A stretch of 64,000 bases of DNA, taken from contig BQMJ01000008.1 of assembly GCA_025991245.1 (NCBI GenBank), positions 124,001 through 188,000 on the forward strand, given 5' to 3'. A program made the translations under genes and the position numbers. Position 1 is the stretch's first letter, and every line of letters begins with the position of its first letter. This document shows positions 40,656 to 52,833 of the stretch, one piece after another. The notes under the pieces are model-generated. The model was not told the DNA's origin. It ran no database searches and worked only from the letters and a program-made list of their open reading frames with translations. This DNA is from Galdieria partita. Lineage: Eukaryota; Rhodophyta; Bangiophyceae; Galdieriales; Galdieriaceae.

Positions 40656-42247
40656 ATGAGTGGCTCTTCCAATAACTTGAACATTTTCAGAAACCCCTCT
40701 TCTGCTGTTCACAATGCTTACTTGGTCAAACTATCTCCAGAAATTGTTGAGCAACTGAAGCAAGAGGCAAGAACTGTGGTAGACTTGGACGGATGTACTT
40801 GTAACCATTCAACCGCAAAAGGGCCTCAGCTTGTTATTACTGAACAAGGAAAATATTTTGGTTTAAGATTGGATCAGAACAGGGTGATAAAGCTGAAATA
40901 TGTTCCTGAAGGTAACAGTGATATAGAGTTTTATGAAAGTGAACGAGTCCAAGATGATGGTCAGAGTCTCGTTTTGAGTGGGAGAGTAAAGGGGAAACTA
41001 TTTGAAGAAAAGCAATTGTCGAATAAAATTTCAGAATATATGAAGAAGAGAGTGCTGGAAGCTGAAAAGGAAGCTCATGCACACGATATAAAAGTCATAC
41101 AACCTCTAGAAAACAAGAGAAAGAATGGTTAGTATATATTGCAATTCACTTGAGTTGTATTGATTCGTTTGTAGGCGTATTAAAGCAAACGTTTGTAGGT
41201 AGCAAAAGACGTGTCTCTTTACCACCAGTTTTGAAGAAAACTTCAAGCGAGAACCAGTTGAGGGATTCTAATGTGTCCAATAGAACGGTTTTAAACCAGA
41301 ATGTCTCGGAACACTTACAGGATGCTTCCGCAAAGAAGCACAATCCTTTGCCAATATATACACACACAGACCCATCTGTATCTAAAGGTTATAGAGTTTC
41401 TGGAAGCAGTCATAGAACACAAGCAAATGCTATGAATTTGAAAGATAGACCCATCCATTCTCGTAGATTGGAATCTAGCAAGGAATTCACAAGTCATTAT
41501 TCAACATCAGAAGATACCGGCAAGAAGACGATGAGTTTGCAGACATTTCTTATGTACATGTTGCTGTTGGGTCCAATGTCAACAGAAGAGTTGGAAAGAG
41601 AACGCCGAGATCGTTTTCTTCGTTTTGAGTTGGACACATCACTTTCTATGGATACGGTATTGGAAGAAGTTGCAGTTTTACAAGATGGAAAATGGAAATT
41701 AAAGGAAGACAAAATGACGTCACTAGTTTTCAATGAATTTCCTTTGTATTCGGAAGAAGAAAGTAAACGTGCCGAAAAAATATTGCAGCGTTGGAAATAT
41801 CAACGTAAGTTATGTAGTGAAGAAGAGATTAATGCAGCGTTGGAAGCGTTTCAACGAGAGTCGAATTCTGTAAATGAGAGGAAAGAAGATGTTGTTGAGA
41901 ATGATTGTAAAAATATTTCTGAATATAGTCCAGATGAGATTTTGAATGAGTATATTGAGAAGTATCGTTTGTACCACAGTTTGGTAGTGTTGAGACATTG
42001 GTTGCTATAGTAGTTTTGAGCTAAGTGGTTATATTAGGTATCTCGCTTATCTGAGCTAAGCAAGTCCTTTGAAGACTTGAGAAATCGATTTTTGAACTCT
42101 TCGTCTGCAGAAGAGAGACAAAAGTTACGAGAACGTATCAAAATACTAAGAGACAAACATGGCTCGAAATGGGATATTGGCTTCCGTTTGATAAAGAATT
42201 TGGAAAGTCAACTGAAACATTACAAAAATAAATTATGGAGTCCTTAA
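40656..42247 (+). CDS. ELL-like RNA polymerase II elongation factor
   Basis: Three exons (40656-41127, 41175-41983, 42038-42247; introns 47 and 54 nt), 496 aa. The N-terminal domain starts with YLVKLSPEIVEQLKQE and contains QLVITEQGKYFGLRL, reminiscent of the ELL N domain. A Ser/Thr-rich linker is followed by a helical region. The C terminus, finished across the last intron (EYIEKYRLYHSLVSRLSELS ... FEDLRNRFLNS), matches the occludin/ELL helix bundle. ELL suppresses pausing in super elongation complexes. The first domain is only weakly supported. Confidence 0.65.
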
Positions 42248-42277
42248 ATCTTGTTGGAAGTTGTGGCGTTAGGAAAT

Positions 42278-42901
42278 ATGAATAGAGGAAGAAAGAAAGC
42301 TAGTACAAAGATAACGGTTGAAGAACCAAGTAGTCACAGTTGTTTAGATAGAGATAGGGCAGAAACAGCCAATGTGAGGTCTCATCTCTCGACTCCTCCT
42401 TGGTGGCAACAGGAAGATAGGGAGAGTTACTTGTCTCCTTATGCTTCCCTAGTCTCCATAGACAACTGGGAAAGTACTTTAGAAAGCAGTGTTTTTAGAG
42501 GCACAGTATCAGCTTTTGATAGAATGAATCAGCTATTTGATAAAGATAGTCAACCCGACATAAAGATATTTAGCTCATCTTCCTCGAGGAAAGTAGACCG
42601 CCAGGGGAACGTAGTTGAACAGCAAGTTACTTTGACTAGCAGGTACAAGGAAGCTTCCAAAATACTGGGATACAGAAGGAATGGCGTTTCCGACGAAGAA
42701 GAAGTTTTTTATCATAGACAATTAGGACAACGCGGTCGTGAAACTCGAAAAGTTCGAGAGGGTAGTGAATATAAGATATATGACAATTATTTGAACTTTA
42801 CTCCAGAAGATAGCGATACTTTTGAAACAGAATGGCAAAATCAATATTCTGATACAGAAACTCATTCTATTCCAATACATTTCTTAGATGAAAGAGAATA
42901 A
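42278..42901 (+). CDS. myeloid-leukemia-factor-like protein
   Basis: Single exon, 207 aa, beginning 30 bp after the ELL-like stop. The central part (KIFSSSSSRKVDRQGNVVEQ) and the C-terminal part (RQLGQRGRETRKVREGSEYK ... SDTFETEWQNQY) follow the MLF1 layout of Ser-rich strands, an RGRE/TRK segment and a final F-x-x-EW. MLF proteins are chaperone-linked regulators found across eukaryotes. Sequence identity looks low, so the call is tentative. Confidence 0.45.
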   Translation: MNRGRKKASTKITVEEPSSHSCLDRDRAETANVRSHLSTPPWWQQEDRESYLSPYASLVSIDNWESTLESSVFRGTVSAFDRMNQLFDKDSQPDIKIFSSSSSRKVDRQGNVVEQQVTLTSRYKEASKILGYRRNGVSDEEEVFYHRQLGQRGRETRKVREGSEYKIYDNYLNFTPEDSDTFETEWQNQYSDTETHSIPIHFLDERE

Positions 42902-42965
42902 ATAGTACAAGGAAAGTTGTACGGGCTTTTGGTGGTGGTCGGGCGTTGGAGATGAAACCCGAAGC

Positions 42966-43945
42966 ATGTGGTTGGAACATGTTTGGAAAGTTGCGTTATT
43001 CTCAGGAAGTTTTGCTGGTTTACTTGCAATTTTAATAACTCTTGGTATAGAAAGTTTTGGAGGTTTGGTTTGTGTGTTATTTGGATATCATTCGTTTAGA
43101 CTTACTTGCCATAGTATGGGGGTATCATTGGCAGTTTGCCTGGGACCATTGTTCCTGCGTCAATAGGCATATGGAATCAGTGTGACAGAAACGCCTATCG
43201 CTTCAGAATATCTATGTTTTCTTCTCCTATTGGACTTGCTACAAATTCAGTCTTTCTTCTCAGTTGGAGAGTTGTACCACCATTGTTGCCAGCGGTCTGG
43301 TCTCTCAAACAACGCTTAGGTGCCATGATTCTTATTTCCTTTTTCTGCTGGTTTTTGATTGCTACTGCAGTTTTGTACTTTACTCAGTCTCTTTATTCTT
43401 TATTTCAAGTAGAGTTAGTTGGTGGTCTGGCAGCAGTTTTGAAGTTGGTACTTGGTATAGCAGCTACTTGGAAACCCCCACCGACACCCGCTTCTTCTTC
43501 TTTAGAACGTGTCTCAAAGCGTGTTTTGTTATTTCGAGGCTTTTTTGCTTTTCTGGCAGTATTCGTTGCGGTACTTTTGTCTCATGTCAATGACTTTGTT
43601 GCTGGAGTTGCTGCTGTTTTCCCGGCAGTATTTTCAACGACGATGATAGCTGTTTGGATATCAGCAGGAGAAGCAGTACAAGGCGGTGCAGTTGGTCCTA
43701 TGATGATGGGAACCTGTTGTGGTTCAGCATACACTATACTTTGCGGGTTGCTGATTCCCGAGTGGGGTGTAACTATGGGCGTGTTATCGGCTTGGTCGTT
43801 GGCTGTCGTTTTTGTTAGTATTCCAGCATTCTTTTGGGTACGTTGGCGTCTAGAAAAGGCTAAAGGAAGCTATCAAGGGACAGTCGAAGATGACTGGAGA
43901 GAAAAGGAATCAGAAGAAGAGTTGCAGACGTATTCCGAAGTATAA
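42966..43945 (+). CDS. polytopic membrane protein, function unknown
   Basis: Two exons (42966-43067, 43115-43945; intron 47 nt, donor GTTTGT), 310 aa. Eight or so hydrophobic segments can be counted. The junction of segments 1 and 2 is Gly-rich and ordered: SFGGLYGGIIGSLPGTIVPA. A matching internal segment, VGPMMMGTCCGSAYTILCGL, lies in the second half, suggesting two related halves as in many transporters. The C-terminal 30 residues are acidic and cytosolic-looking. I cannot assign a transporter family. Confidence 0.65.
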
Positions 43946-44041
43946 TATGAGATGGACAGGTGTTGTCAACTGTGTTGTACAATGGAAGGAACTGTTCTGC
44001 TTTATAAAACATGTATTTGTCCTTTTTTGAGCAAAAGACGA

Positions 44042-44412
44042 CTATTCACGCATCTGCCGATGAGCAGTTTCGATGGGTATACGACCCAGACCGTTATCTT
44101 TCATTCCTCTAAGTTTGTTTCGAGTAGACATATAAGCCCAAGTTGTAGAGCCCCATAAACCGGAAAGTCCTCCCATGAACACACTACTTGTTCTTGTTGT
44201 TCTTGTCGCTTGATGATCTTAGTTGCTTTGCACAACTGTGGACTGGACAACCTACCTGAAGTCAAACCAACAATACACCCAATCGAAGTAAGCAAAACAA
44301 TTCTTCCATATTCAGAAAGGTCGAAACTTCTCCATACTTTACCAGGAGAAGGGTTCGGATCAATAACTGGATAACGAGGAACCGGTTTCTCCCACTCCGT
44401 TAAACGTCCCAT
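44042..44412 (-). CDS. mitochondrial complex I 21-kDa-type accessory subunit
   Basis: Two exons (44412-44252, 44183-44042; intron 68 nt with a GTTGTC donor), 100 aa. The start PVPRYPVIDPNPSPGKVWRS and the SEYGRI turn match the fungal 21-kDa / plant 20.9-kDa NADH:ubiquinone oxidoreductase subunit. One or two membrane helices follow (IVLLTSIGCIVGLTSG then VFMGGLSGLWGSTTWAYM). It belongs to the membrane arm. The start codon is 46 bp from the ThrRS start on the other strand. Confidence 0.72.
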
Positions 44413-44458
44413 CAAGAATCAATTCTTTGGAAGATTGTTTTCTTGACACTTTCTCAAT

Positions 44459-46740
44459 ATGGCATCCACGGATCATCACCTATCACCGGAAGTGATAGAA
44501 AGTATGGAGAACTTGGTGATTGCTGAAGACGCTCCTGATTATATGAAACAAAGATTGGAAGCATGGTTTCGAGTCAAAGCAAGTAGAAACAATCAACAAG
44601 AACAAAGCTCACTCGTCCCCTTACAAGTGACTCTTCCTGACGGCCAAGTGAAGACAGCTTTGAGGGGTAAAACAACACCATTGGATATCACAAAGTAAGT
44701 AAACCTTATTGGACAACTATTCGATAATGCTAATGTATACATGTTGCAAGAGAGTTTTTTCCCGAATTGGCAAAGAGTGCTATAGTGGCAGTGGTCAATG
44801 ATAAACTGTGGGATCTCAATAGGCCTTTAGAAGAAGACTGCCATTTGAAAATATGTGACTTTGAAACACCCGAAGGAAAATCAGTATTGTGGCACAGTAC
44901 TGCACATATGGTGGGTGAAGCTATGGAATATTTGTTCAAAGGAGAGCTTTGTATTGGTCCTCCCATCGAAAACGGATTTTATTATGATATGCATACAGAG
45001 CATCCGGTTAGAGAAGTAGATCTAAAGGAGTTGGAAAAGAGGGCGTATCAGATTGCCAAATCTAAACGAACTTTTGAGAGAATGGAACTAAAGAAGGAGG
45101 AAGCCAGAGAAATGTTCAGATATAATCCTTTTAAACTAGAAATAATAGAGAAACTGGGAGATAGTGAGACTATCACGGCTTATCGTGATGGTCCCTTTAT
45201 AGATCTATGTAGAGGACCTCATGTTCCTATTAGCTCTATGGTGAAAGCTTTGTCTCTTACCAAGACAGGTCAAGCATATTGGCTTGGAGATGCTAATAAT
45301 CCCTCTCTTCAAAGGGTATATGGCATATCGTTTCCAGATAATAAGATGTTAAAGGAGTATATGTCCCTTTTAGAAGAAGCAGAAAGACGTGATCATCGTT
45401 TAATAGGCAAGAAGCAAGAATTGTGGACTTTTCATCCTTGGAGTCCAGGGTGTTGTTTCTTTTATCCACATGGAACTCGTATATATAACAAATTGGTAGA
45501 GTTCATAAGAAAAGAATATTGGAAGAGAGGCTATGAAGAAGTGATTACTCCTAATCTGTTTGATTTTCAGTTATGGGAGACATCCGGACATGCACAGGCT
45601 TTTAAGGATGATATGTTTTTGTTATCAGTAGAAAACCGTGAATTTGGTTTAAAGCCTATGAATTGTCCTGGGCATTGTTTACTTTTTAGCAGTCGTCAGA
45701 GATCTTATCGTGAATTACCTCTTAGATATGCAGATTTCGGTGTGTTGCATAGAAATGAACTTTCCGGTACTTTGTCTGGTCTTACAAGAGTTCGTCGATT
45801 CCAGCAGGTGAACAATGTGCAAGTGGACTTTATTTGGATTGATAACAGTTGAATAGGATGATGCGCATATATTTTGCATGCCTTCTCAAGTGGAAACTGA
45901 AGTGAAAAACATGTTGGAGTTTTTAAAATACGTATATGAGCTGTTTGGATTCACCTTTGAGTTGGTACTTTCTACAAGACCCGAAAAATTTATCGGTGAT
46001 ATTGATTTGTGGAACAAGGCGGAAGAAAAGTTGAAAAGAGCTTTAGAAGATTTCACAGTAATTGTATAGTTTAGGTTGACGTTGCTAAGGCTCTAAGACT
46101 TTTGTAGGGAAAAAGTTGCAACGAAAAAGGCAGCTGGACACTGAATCCGGGAGATGGAGCTTTCTATGGTCCAAAAATAGACGTGAAAATCCACGATTCT
46201 TTACAAAGGAAACATCAAAGTGCAACCATTCAGCTTGATTTTCAACTTCCTATTCGTTTTGATTTAGTTTATCATGCTCCTTCGAGGAGTCATATGGACG
46301 ATTCAAGAAAGGAACAAGAAGAGAATGAAGAGACTGAACTGCATCGTCCAGTGATCATTCACCGAGCGATATTAGGTTCGGTAGAGAGGTTCTTGGGAAT
46401 CTATACGGAACATTGTGCTGGCAAATGGCCATTTTGGTTGAGTCCACGTCAAGTGATTGTGATTCCTGTTAGTGAAAAGTACATCGAATATGGACAACAT
46501 GTGAAGAATAGGATACACGAGCAAGGTTTCTTTGTCGATATCGATGCTTCAGATAGAAAGTTGGCGAAGAAGATAAGAGAAGGACAGTTGGCACAATACA
46601 ATTATTTACTCGTAGTTGGAGAGAAAGAAGCGGCAGATGGTACCGTGAATGTAAGAACCCGAAGCAATCAAGTGATGGGAGAAAAGAGCGTTGAAGATAT
46701 GTTGGCAGAATTTCATCGATTACAAAAGAATTATGAATAG
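44459..46740 (+). CDS. threonyl-tRNA synthetase
   Basis: Four exons (44459-44694, 44751-45807, 45857-46057, 46108-46740; introns 56, 49, 50 nt), 708 aa. Domains in order: TGS ([20 protein letters not shown]), editing domain with [14 protein letters not shown], class II core with motif 1 around [10 protein letters not shown] and motif 2 [18 protein letters not shown] rebuilt across intron 2. [16 protein letters not shown] and [16 protein letters not shown] (motif 3) follow, then the anticodon-binding domain. About 20 extra residues ([14 protein letters not shown] region) interrupt the core before motif 3. No transit peptide is visible, so it is probably cytosolic, though dual targeting cannot be excluded. 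Confidence 0.95.
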
Positions 46741-46890
46741 GAATAGCTTTCCCTGTTGAAACATTTGCTAGCCATATGTAAAATCAAAAGTTGTTGTGAA
46801 AATAATGGAATCGTTTGCTGATGATTCACTTTTATACTCCCAATTGGTCATCATATGTACACAACACATATCTAACAACATAAAAAAGCA

Positions 46891-48150
46891 TTAAGAAAAA
46901 GTTTGAAATAGATTTTCCAAATCTCTGCGATGTTTACGTTCATAACGTTTCCACTTCTTGTGATTGACCTTGGAAAAGTCAGCTTCTTTTTGGGCAATCA
47001 ATACCAAATAATTCGCCAACAAAAACAACTCTCTGTCATTAGGACTAGAAATCATTTGTCATCTTAAGCTATGGTTTTCACCTATACTCACTCTTTGTTG
47101 GAATAGGGTGATACTTTCAAACCATTTTCAGGGTTCAAAACAAACTAAACGCCCATTTTTCACACAACACTTGTAGAAAAGCTCATGACTTACATTTCTG
47201 CTCAAATCATCCACATGTATAGAGTTACACGGAGAGAAGTGATCAGGAAACTTCCTCCAAACTACTTGCAACGGTTTCACCGAATGCTTTTTCAACTTAA
47301 AATGGTCAGTTCCAAACGACACGAAAAAGCAGCATCTCTACCTCTCTCTTCTTTCTTACAGTTACACAAGTCATCGCCAGTCTATCTAACACAAAAGCGA
47401 TGGCATAGCGCGGACACAAAAGTAGACCCATCTCGGTTATCTTGGCTTCCAACCACCGCCAACTCGTCTGTGACCATATACAAATATCATAAAAGGGATA
47501 TACGGCGGTTAACAATTCATGAACACCAGGACGAATAGCGTCTTGAATATCTGTAGAATAGGAGTTGTGCATCAAAGTGTTATCAAGATCCAATACGAGA
47601 AGTCTATGACAACGCGTCAGCAACAAGCAACAAGTTGAAAATGCCTATACTTTTTCTGAGGACGAAGTTGATGAATCAAACGTATCTGCAGTTGTTTGAT
47701 GTTCCTTTCCAATGTTTCCAAGCACTTTTCGATGTCGACAACTTCGGTTCCGTGAGACTCCCCTTGTTGCATGTCATCCACTATTTCGGGAACGGGAGGA
47801 TAACTATAGAATTGACAAAGTTGCTCCTCTGAAGTACCCATCAAAACTAAATTCTGTTCTGTCTTGTTACAAACTTCTTGTAGCGTTAAAGTATCTGCAA
47901 GTAAATTTGGGCGGAGTGTAAGCCCAAGGAGTTTCTGCCGGTCTGGTAACACGTTGGTACGTTTTAACAAGTCCTGCTTCAACTCCCACAAAGTTGCAGT
48001 TGCTTCCACTGTTGAGAATATATTCACTACATTTCACAAGTACTAACCTGACATTTCTATCGAAAAACTTTTCTTTCCCCAACGAACATGGAGTAAATAC
48101 CTCTTCACCTCATCCTTACTTTCCACCCACATTTCATCACTAGCCAACAT
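46891..48150 (-). CDS. ubiquitin-like-domain CTD phosphatase (UBLCP1)
   Basis: Six exons: 48150-48049, 48008-47651, 47604-47360, 47295-47194, 47144-47092, 47044-46891; introns 40, 46, 64, 49, 47 nt; 337 aa with an exact frame. The ubiquitin-like domain reads HVRWGKKSFSIEMSVEAT then LPDRQKLLGL. The phosphatase has the DxDxT motif LLVLDLDNTLMHNS, CIWSQTSWRWLEAK and NSIHVDDLSRNF. UBLCP1 dephosphorylates proteasome subunits, and possibly the Pol II tail, in the nucleus. The basic C terminus (KKWKRYERKHRRD) fits the family. Confidence 0.92.
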
Positions 48151-48387
48151 GTTTAGAATGACATCGAATCTTCTTTCAAACAACAACATAAAAACTTTTA
48201 TATCAACGCCCAAGAAACACAAAAATCAACCATGCAGACTATAAACACAAACGAACACCTATTAATAAGTCTAAAGAGAAAATAATACGACACACAGAAG
48301 GTTATCCTAAACCTAATCTTGTCTAACATAGAGTTCAAAGGGGAGATATTTGAAGAAATGATAGCCAAAAAGCACACACAATCAAGT

Positions 48388-50672
48388 TCATTGCTTACTG
48401 TCCCAATATCTGGAAATAGGACTGCTCCAGTATGAACTATTAAAGGAAGATGAAACTTCACCAACATTGATATTGTTAGAACCCCAACTTGTTCTCTCCA
48501 AGGGAGAACGGCGTTGCACTAGGGAGGAATCTTGATTGGTTCCTTGTAAATATGAAAAAGACGGCAAAGTAGACAGAGAAGACAGCCCCGAAGCACTATC
48601 ATTTGTGCTAGTCTCAAATGATGATAATGAAGAAGAAGAAAATTGTCTCAGGCTTTCATTCTTCCTGTCACATGCAACATGCTCGGAAGGCTCTAGACGC
48701 CAAACACTTGGAAAACCACTTAAAAGTGGCGAACTACCTTCAACGCTAAAACGAGGACTTGCTAATTCCACAGTTGGACTCCAATTATTCTTTCTCACGG
48801 GGGTGGTGACTGACTGTGGTGAGAAATTCTTCGAAGCACTGACGTGGGAAACACTCAATGAACTTTCCGAATTTTCCAGAGATAATGAGTCTACTTCATG
48901 ATTCAAGTCTGCTAAAGACGATGCAGCGTCAATATCTAACAAATCCATCGTACCGTATCTTTGAACATAGTTTGTTAACATGGAAGAGTTGTCAAAGGAC
49001 AAGTCTACTGGAAATGTTGAAGGGGAGTTCGTCAAATCAGGCTGTCTCAATAAGTCCATATTCTCGGATTTATATAGGGACTGTTGAATATCCGGGTATG
49101 GAACTCCAGTAGAGATCCTACGAAAGTCATTATATAGCGATGACCCATCTATACCAGCATAACATTTGTTTGAACAGAAATCTCTCGTGCACGTGCTATT
49201 TCGATCTCTATTTGAATATGATAAACGCGACCCTATTCTAGGGTCTTTCTGGACTTTTCCTATGCCAACGGCATGTGAATCTTGTGCATTCGCATGAGGC
49301 AAACTGTTAGAGGCAACTTCTGACTTAGAGTTATAATATAAATGTTCGTCTTTTTTGAAACCGAGATCGTTCAGTTCCGCCTTCGATGGATGATTGTACT
49401 TGCAAGTTTTTCCATATGGGCATCTCCCAAACTGTAAGAAATCGAAACAGTCTCGTCGACTCAAGGCTTTTATAAGACTTTCGTCACGTGGAGGGTGATT
49501 AAATTTGCATCGAGATCCATAGTTGCATTTGCCCGTCTTCAAATAATACATGCAATCAGGACTATTCAAACGAACTGGGTATGTCATGTATTCAGCTTTT
49601 TCCACGGAGAGATTTCTCACCATGGAGACTCTTGCGGAAGGGTTCAATAGTTCCCGCGCACTGTTCACGTTCTCGCGACTAGAAAATGTGGTAGGAGAGT
49701 ACCTGCGATTTTCATCTTCGGCTCCTGAAACCGATGAAACAGAAGACCAGCTGGAACTCGTCGAAGTATTGTTAGAAACAAATTCGTTACATGCCGATCC
49801 CCAGCTAAAATCTTTCGGATTATTACAACCAAGATACTCACTATTTGTATGATATTCTTGTAGAATTACATCACAGACGCTACTTTCGGTGTTCCTTGTT
49901 AAGGTAGAACCCTTTGCAATTAAGCATTCTTGCATGTCATTATTTAGGTCACAAATAGCTTGCGTGGTGTTCAATTGTTCAAAACCCTTCCTTCTGATAC
50001 TTTCCTTTTCTCTTTTCATACGACGACGTTCCTTTTCCCGGATACGCCTCTCTTGTTCCTTTTGAACTCTTTCTTCTCTCCTAACTGATAATGATTCGCA
50101 GTTCCTCAATCTTTCAATGCATGCCGCCACTTCTAGAGATTTAGGTTCCAGTTTGGCAGCAATTTGGTAGTCGTTCAGTGCTGCCTCATTATTACCTAAC
50201 AGTTCCAAAGCTTGACCTCTTCGAAAATAGGACTTTGAATGGGTAGGCATATACTCCAGAGCTTTGGTGCAATCTTCAACGGCAAGATCATATTTTTGCT
50301 ACAGTAAAAGCAATTAACTTCTTTCATTAAATTTCTATGCGAAAGATCATACCAATGCTAAGAGACATTGTGATCGGTTACTCAAGAGAATCGTCCTTGA
50401 CACATAATCACTAGGATCTGTTGACTCAAGGGCTTGGGTATATGCATCAACTGCCTGATGAAACCTTCCATTACGAAAAAAGCTATTTCCTTGTTCTTTT
50501 AAAGACATATCCTAAAGAGCACAATAGTGAGGTATTTTCTCAAACTTCTGCCTCATCCAACCTTTGATTTCTCTTGCTCTTGTAGTGACACTCGAGAACT
50601 AGCCAATAATCCGTCCTTCTGACTCTTTTCAAAACAGTCCACTTCCTGGTCACGATTCTCCAATCTTAACAT
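48388..50672 (-). CDS. TPR protein with two CCCH zinc fingers
   Basis: Three exons (50672-50562, 50511-50353, 50298-48388; introns 50 and 54 nt), 726 aa. TPR repeats open the protein: SLKEQGNSFFRNGRFHQAVD, RSQCLLAL/QKYDLAVEDC, and SKSYFRRGQALELLGNNEAA. An Arg/Glu helix follows. Two Cx8Cx5Cx3H fingers come next (CMYYLKTGKCNYGSRCKFNH; CFDFLQFGRCPYGKTCKYNH). The last 400 residues are Ser/Asn-rich and disordered. The CCCH pair suggests RNA binding, and the TPR an HSP70/90 partner. This combination is not one I can name; function unknown. The first intron has a GTTGGA donor. Confidence 0.8.
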
Positions 50673-51851
50673 GAGAGTTGTACTGCCTCTACACCTTGCA
50701 CACAAGAAAGTAATAAAGAAAAGTACAAATGGCAGCTACACTTCAGTTTTTGCAAAACGCTTCCTTCACCAAACCAAGCTCGAATAACAAGGATGCTTGG
50801 CTTGAAAAATAACAAAAGTAGCCTCTTTTCTCTTTTGCGGAGACTGACTTTCTCCTGATGTGGTACTAGAGGCAACAAGACTCTTTAGATACCATTCAAA
50901 AAAAGAAACCTAAAGGGAAACACCTAGAAACCAAAGAAAAATGTAGAGCGCCAAACTAGTGGAGGTGGCTAAAAATGGTGTGATAATCACCACCCAACAA
51001 CAGGATCAAATAATGGGGATTCTCATTGGCGATTCGATCCCTCATTCCAACGCCAATTGGAGAGAGGTCAACTCTATGGCCAACTGATGATCAGGATGGG
51101 GCACCCCAACAACTGTGATTGCATCCGTTCGATTACCACATTCCAGAAATTGGGACAAAATGGGCAGAAATGTTCTCGAGAGAAGACTTTGTAGAGTTGG
51201 GGATGAGTCACGTAGACAACGTGGATGTTTTCCTTTCACATATTTTGAGAAACTCTGGGTCATTCGTAGAGAGCCAGCTTTGACGGATTGAAAGGATATC
51301 ACAGGATGCCTCATTGTGCTTTATAACCTGGATAGATTGAGAGCCGGGCTCTGTTGAAGTTTGTTACTTTCAACAGTTAGTAGCACGAAATCATTAAATT
51401 TCCGATTTAGAAGAAAGTCTGGTTGTCAATCCTTGAAATGTATGTTGCGTGTCGATTATCCATTTTTCCATATTCCAAAGAGACGCCAACTACTTTTTAG
51501 GCACGTCAAGGTAGTGTGAAGAAAACCAGATTCTTGTTGAGGATACATGGGTGGAGGAGGAGGGGGGTTTGAATGTCAAAAGGATAAAGGTCGTTGGTGA
51601 AAACTAAAGTTAATCTATTCGTCCCTATTTACTTTCATCATACCATCTCTGGTTCACTGCAAAAACATAAATAACTGTCACATTTCTCATTGCAAACTAT
51701 GCTTCCACTCACTTTATATACAATGAGCCAAGTCGTGAATCTCAACAAGAGTTATCTTCTGGCTTTCATATTGCCAAGCAAAACCACCAATTGCAACATT
51801 TGAAACTTCGAGTGCTCCATTGCAACGTCAATTCAATATTCTCTAGGTGTT
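50673..51851. other. 1.2-kb region without an assigned gene; possible small gene
   Basis: The longest unassigned stretch. A 90-codon minus-strand frame from 51314 begins just after a TATAAAG-like sequence. A plus-strand segment near 50933-51046 is open with natural-looking codons. I could not join either into a complete model. A hairpin (8-bp arms 51351-51358 and 51369-51376) and a GC-rich palindrome (51341-51351) lie next to each other. The last 500 bp lead into the VAMP gene and are probably its promoter and leader. Confidence 0.4.
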
Positions 51852-52617
51852 ATGGCGTCTTCAGCAACTTCCTTCCTTTCAAGCAATGGGGGTGCAGAGG
51901 GAAACCTTGACAATTCAGGAAGCAACATACTTTATGTGGTAGTAGCTACAGGTACCAATATTCTTGCCCAGTATGCTGCAGAAAAGGGCAACTATGAAGC
52001 CATTGCCTCTCGCATCTTGGCCAAAGTTCCACAACACGACGTAAAGAGCTTTTATGAAAATGATAACCTTAGTTTTAACTTTATGGTATCTGATGGCGTA
52101 ACTTATCTGTGCATCGCGAGGTAGTTGTGGTTTGTTGTTTTTGTTTCCATCCCTAAAGCAATATACTAGACGGCTCTACCCTCGAAGACTGGTATTCGGG
52201 TTTTTAGATGACGTTAAAAAGCGTTTTGTTTCTCAGTATGGAGAAACAGCAAAAGTAGCCGGTCCTCTTCACATGCAACATGAGTTTCGTCCTATTTTGA
52301 AGCAGCAGTTGGAATACTTTAGTAACGAGGCCGAAGCCGACAAGCTTTCAAAAGTTCAACAGCAAGTAGAAGAAGTTACTTCTGTTATGAGGTCGAACAT
52401 TGACGAAGCGTTGAATCGAGGAGAACGCTTAGACGTTCTTGTTGATAAGGCAGAAGATTTGCGTGGTGGTGCCAGTCAGTTTCAAAAGTCATCAACGCAA
52501 CTTAAGAAGAACTTCTGCAAGCGGAATATGAAAGTGATTATTTGCATATCTATTATTGTAGTGCTCATTGCACTTGCTATCATTCTTGGAGTTGTTCTCA
52601 CCCATCGCAACTCTTAG
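51852..52617 (+). CDS. VAMP7-type longin R-SNARE
   Basis: Two exons (51852-52120, 52170-52617; intron 49 nt), 238 aa. Longin domain: ILYVVVATGTNILAQYAAEK then, across the intron, CIARRLYPRRLVFGFLDDVK. The SNARE helix (VEEVTSVMRSNIDEALNRGE) has the central Arg. The C-terminal anchor (IICISIIVVLIALAIILGVV) ends five residues before the stop. R-SNAREs of this type drive fusion at endosomes, vacuole or plasma membrane. About 23 extra residues precede the longin domain. Confidence 0.93.
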
Positions 52618-52833
52618 TGTGTATATGAGTTATTACTGAAATAAGATTCACCATAGCTGAGAACTTTTACTACTAAATAGCTGTAAACCAATTAAAGTGA
52701 ACTTTGCCGCAACAGTCCATATTTTTAGCGAAATATCTCAATACATTTTGGTTCAGTTGCTGTTCACGAAGGAAAAAATAACTAGACACAGAAGATAAAA
52801 TGGTTTGAGTTAGCCAATCTGCAACAAGTTGAA

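Noticed and set aside
50990-51050. tRNA-like B-box resemblance (GATTCGATCC) on the plus strand
   Set aside because: No matching acceptor, D-arm or anticodon stem could be formed around it.
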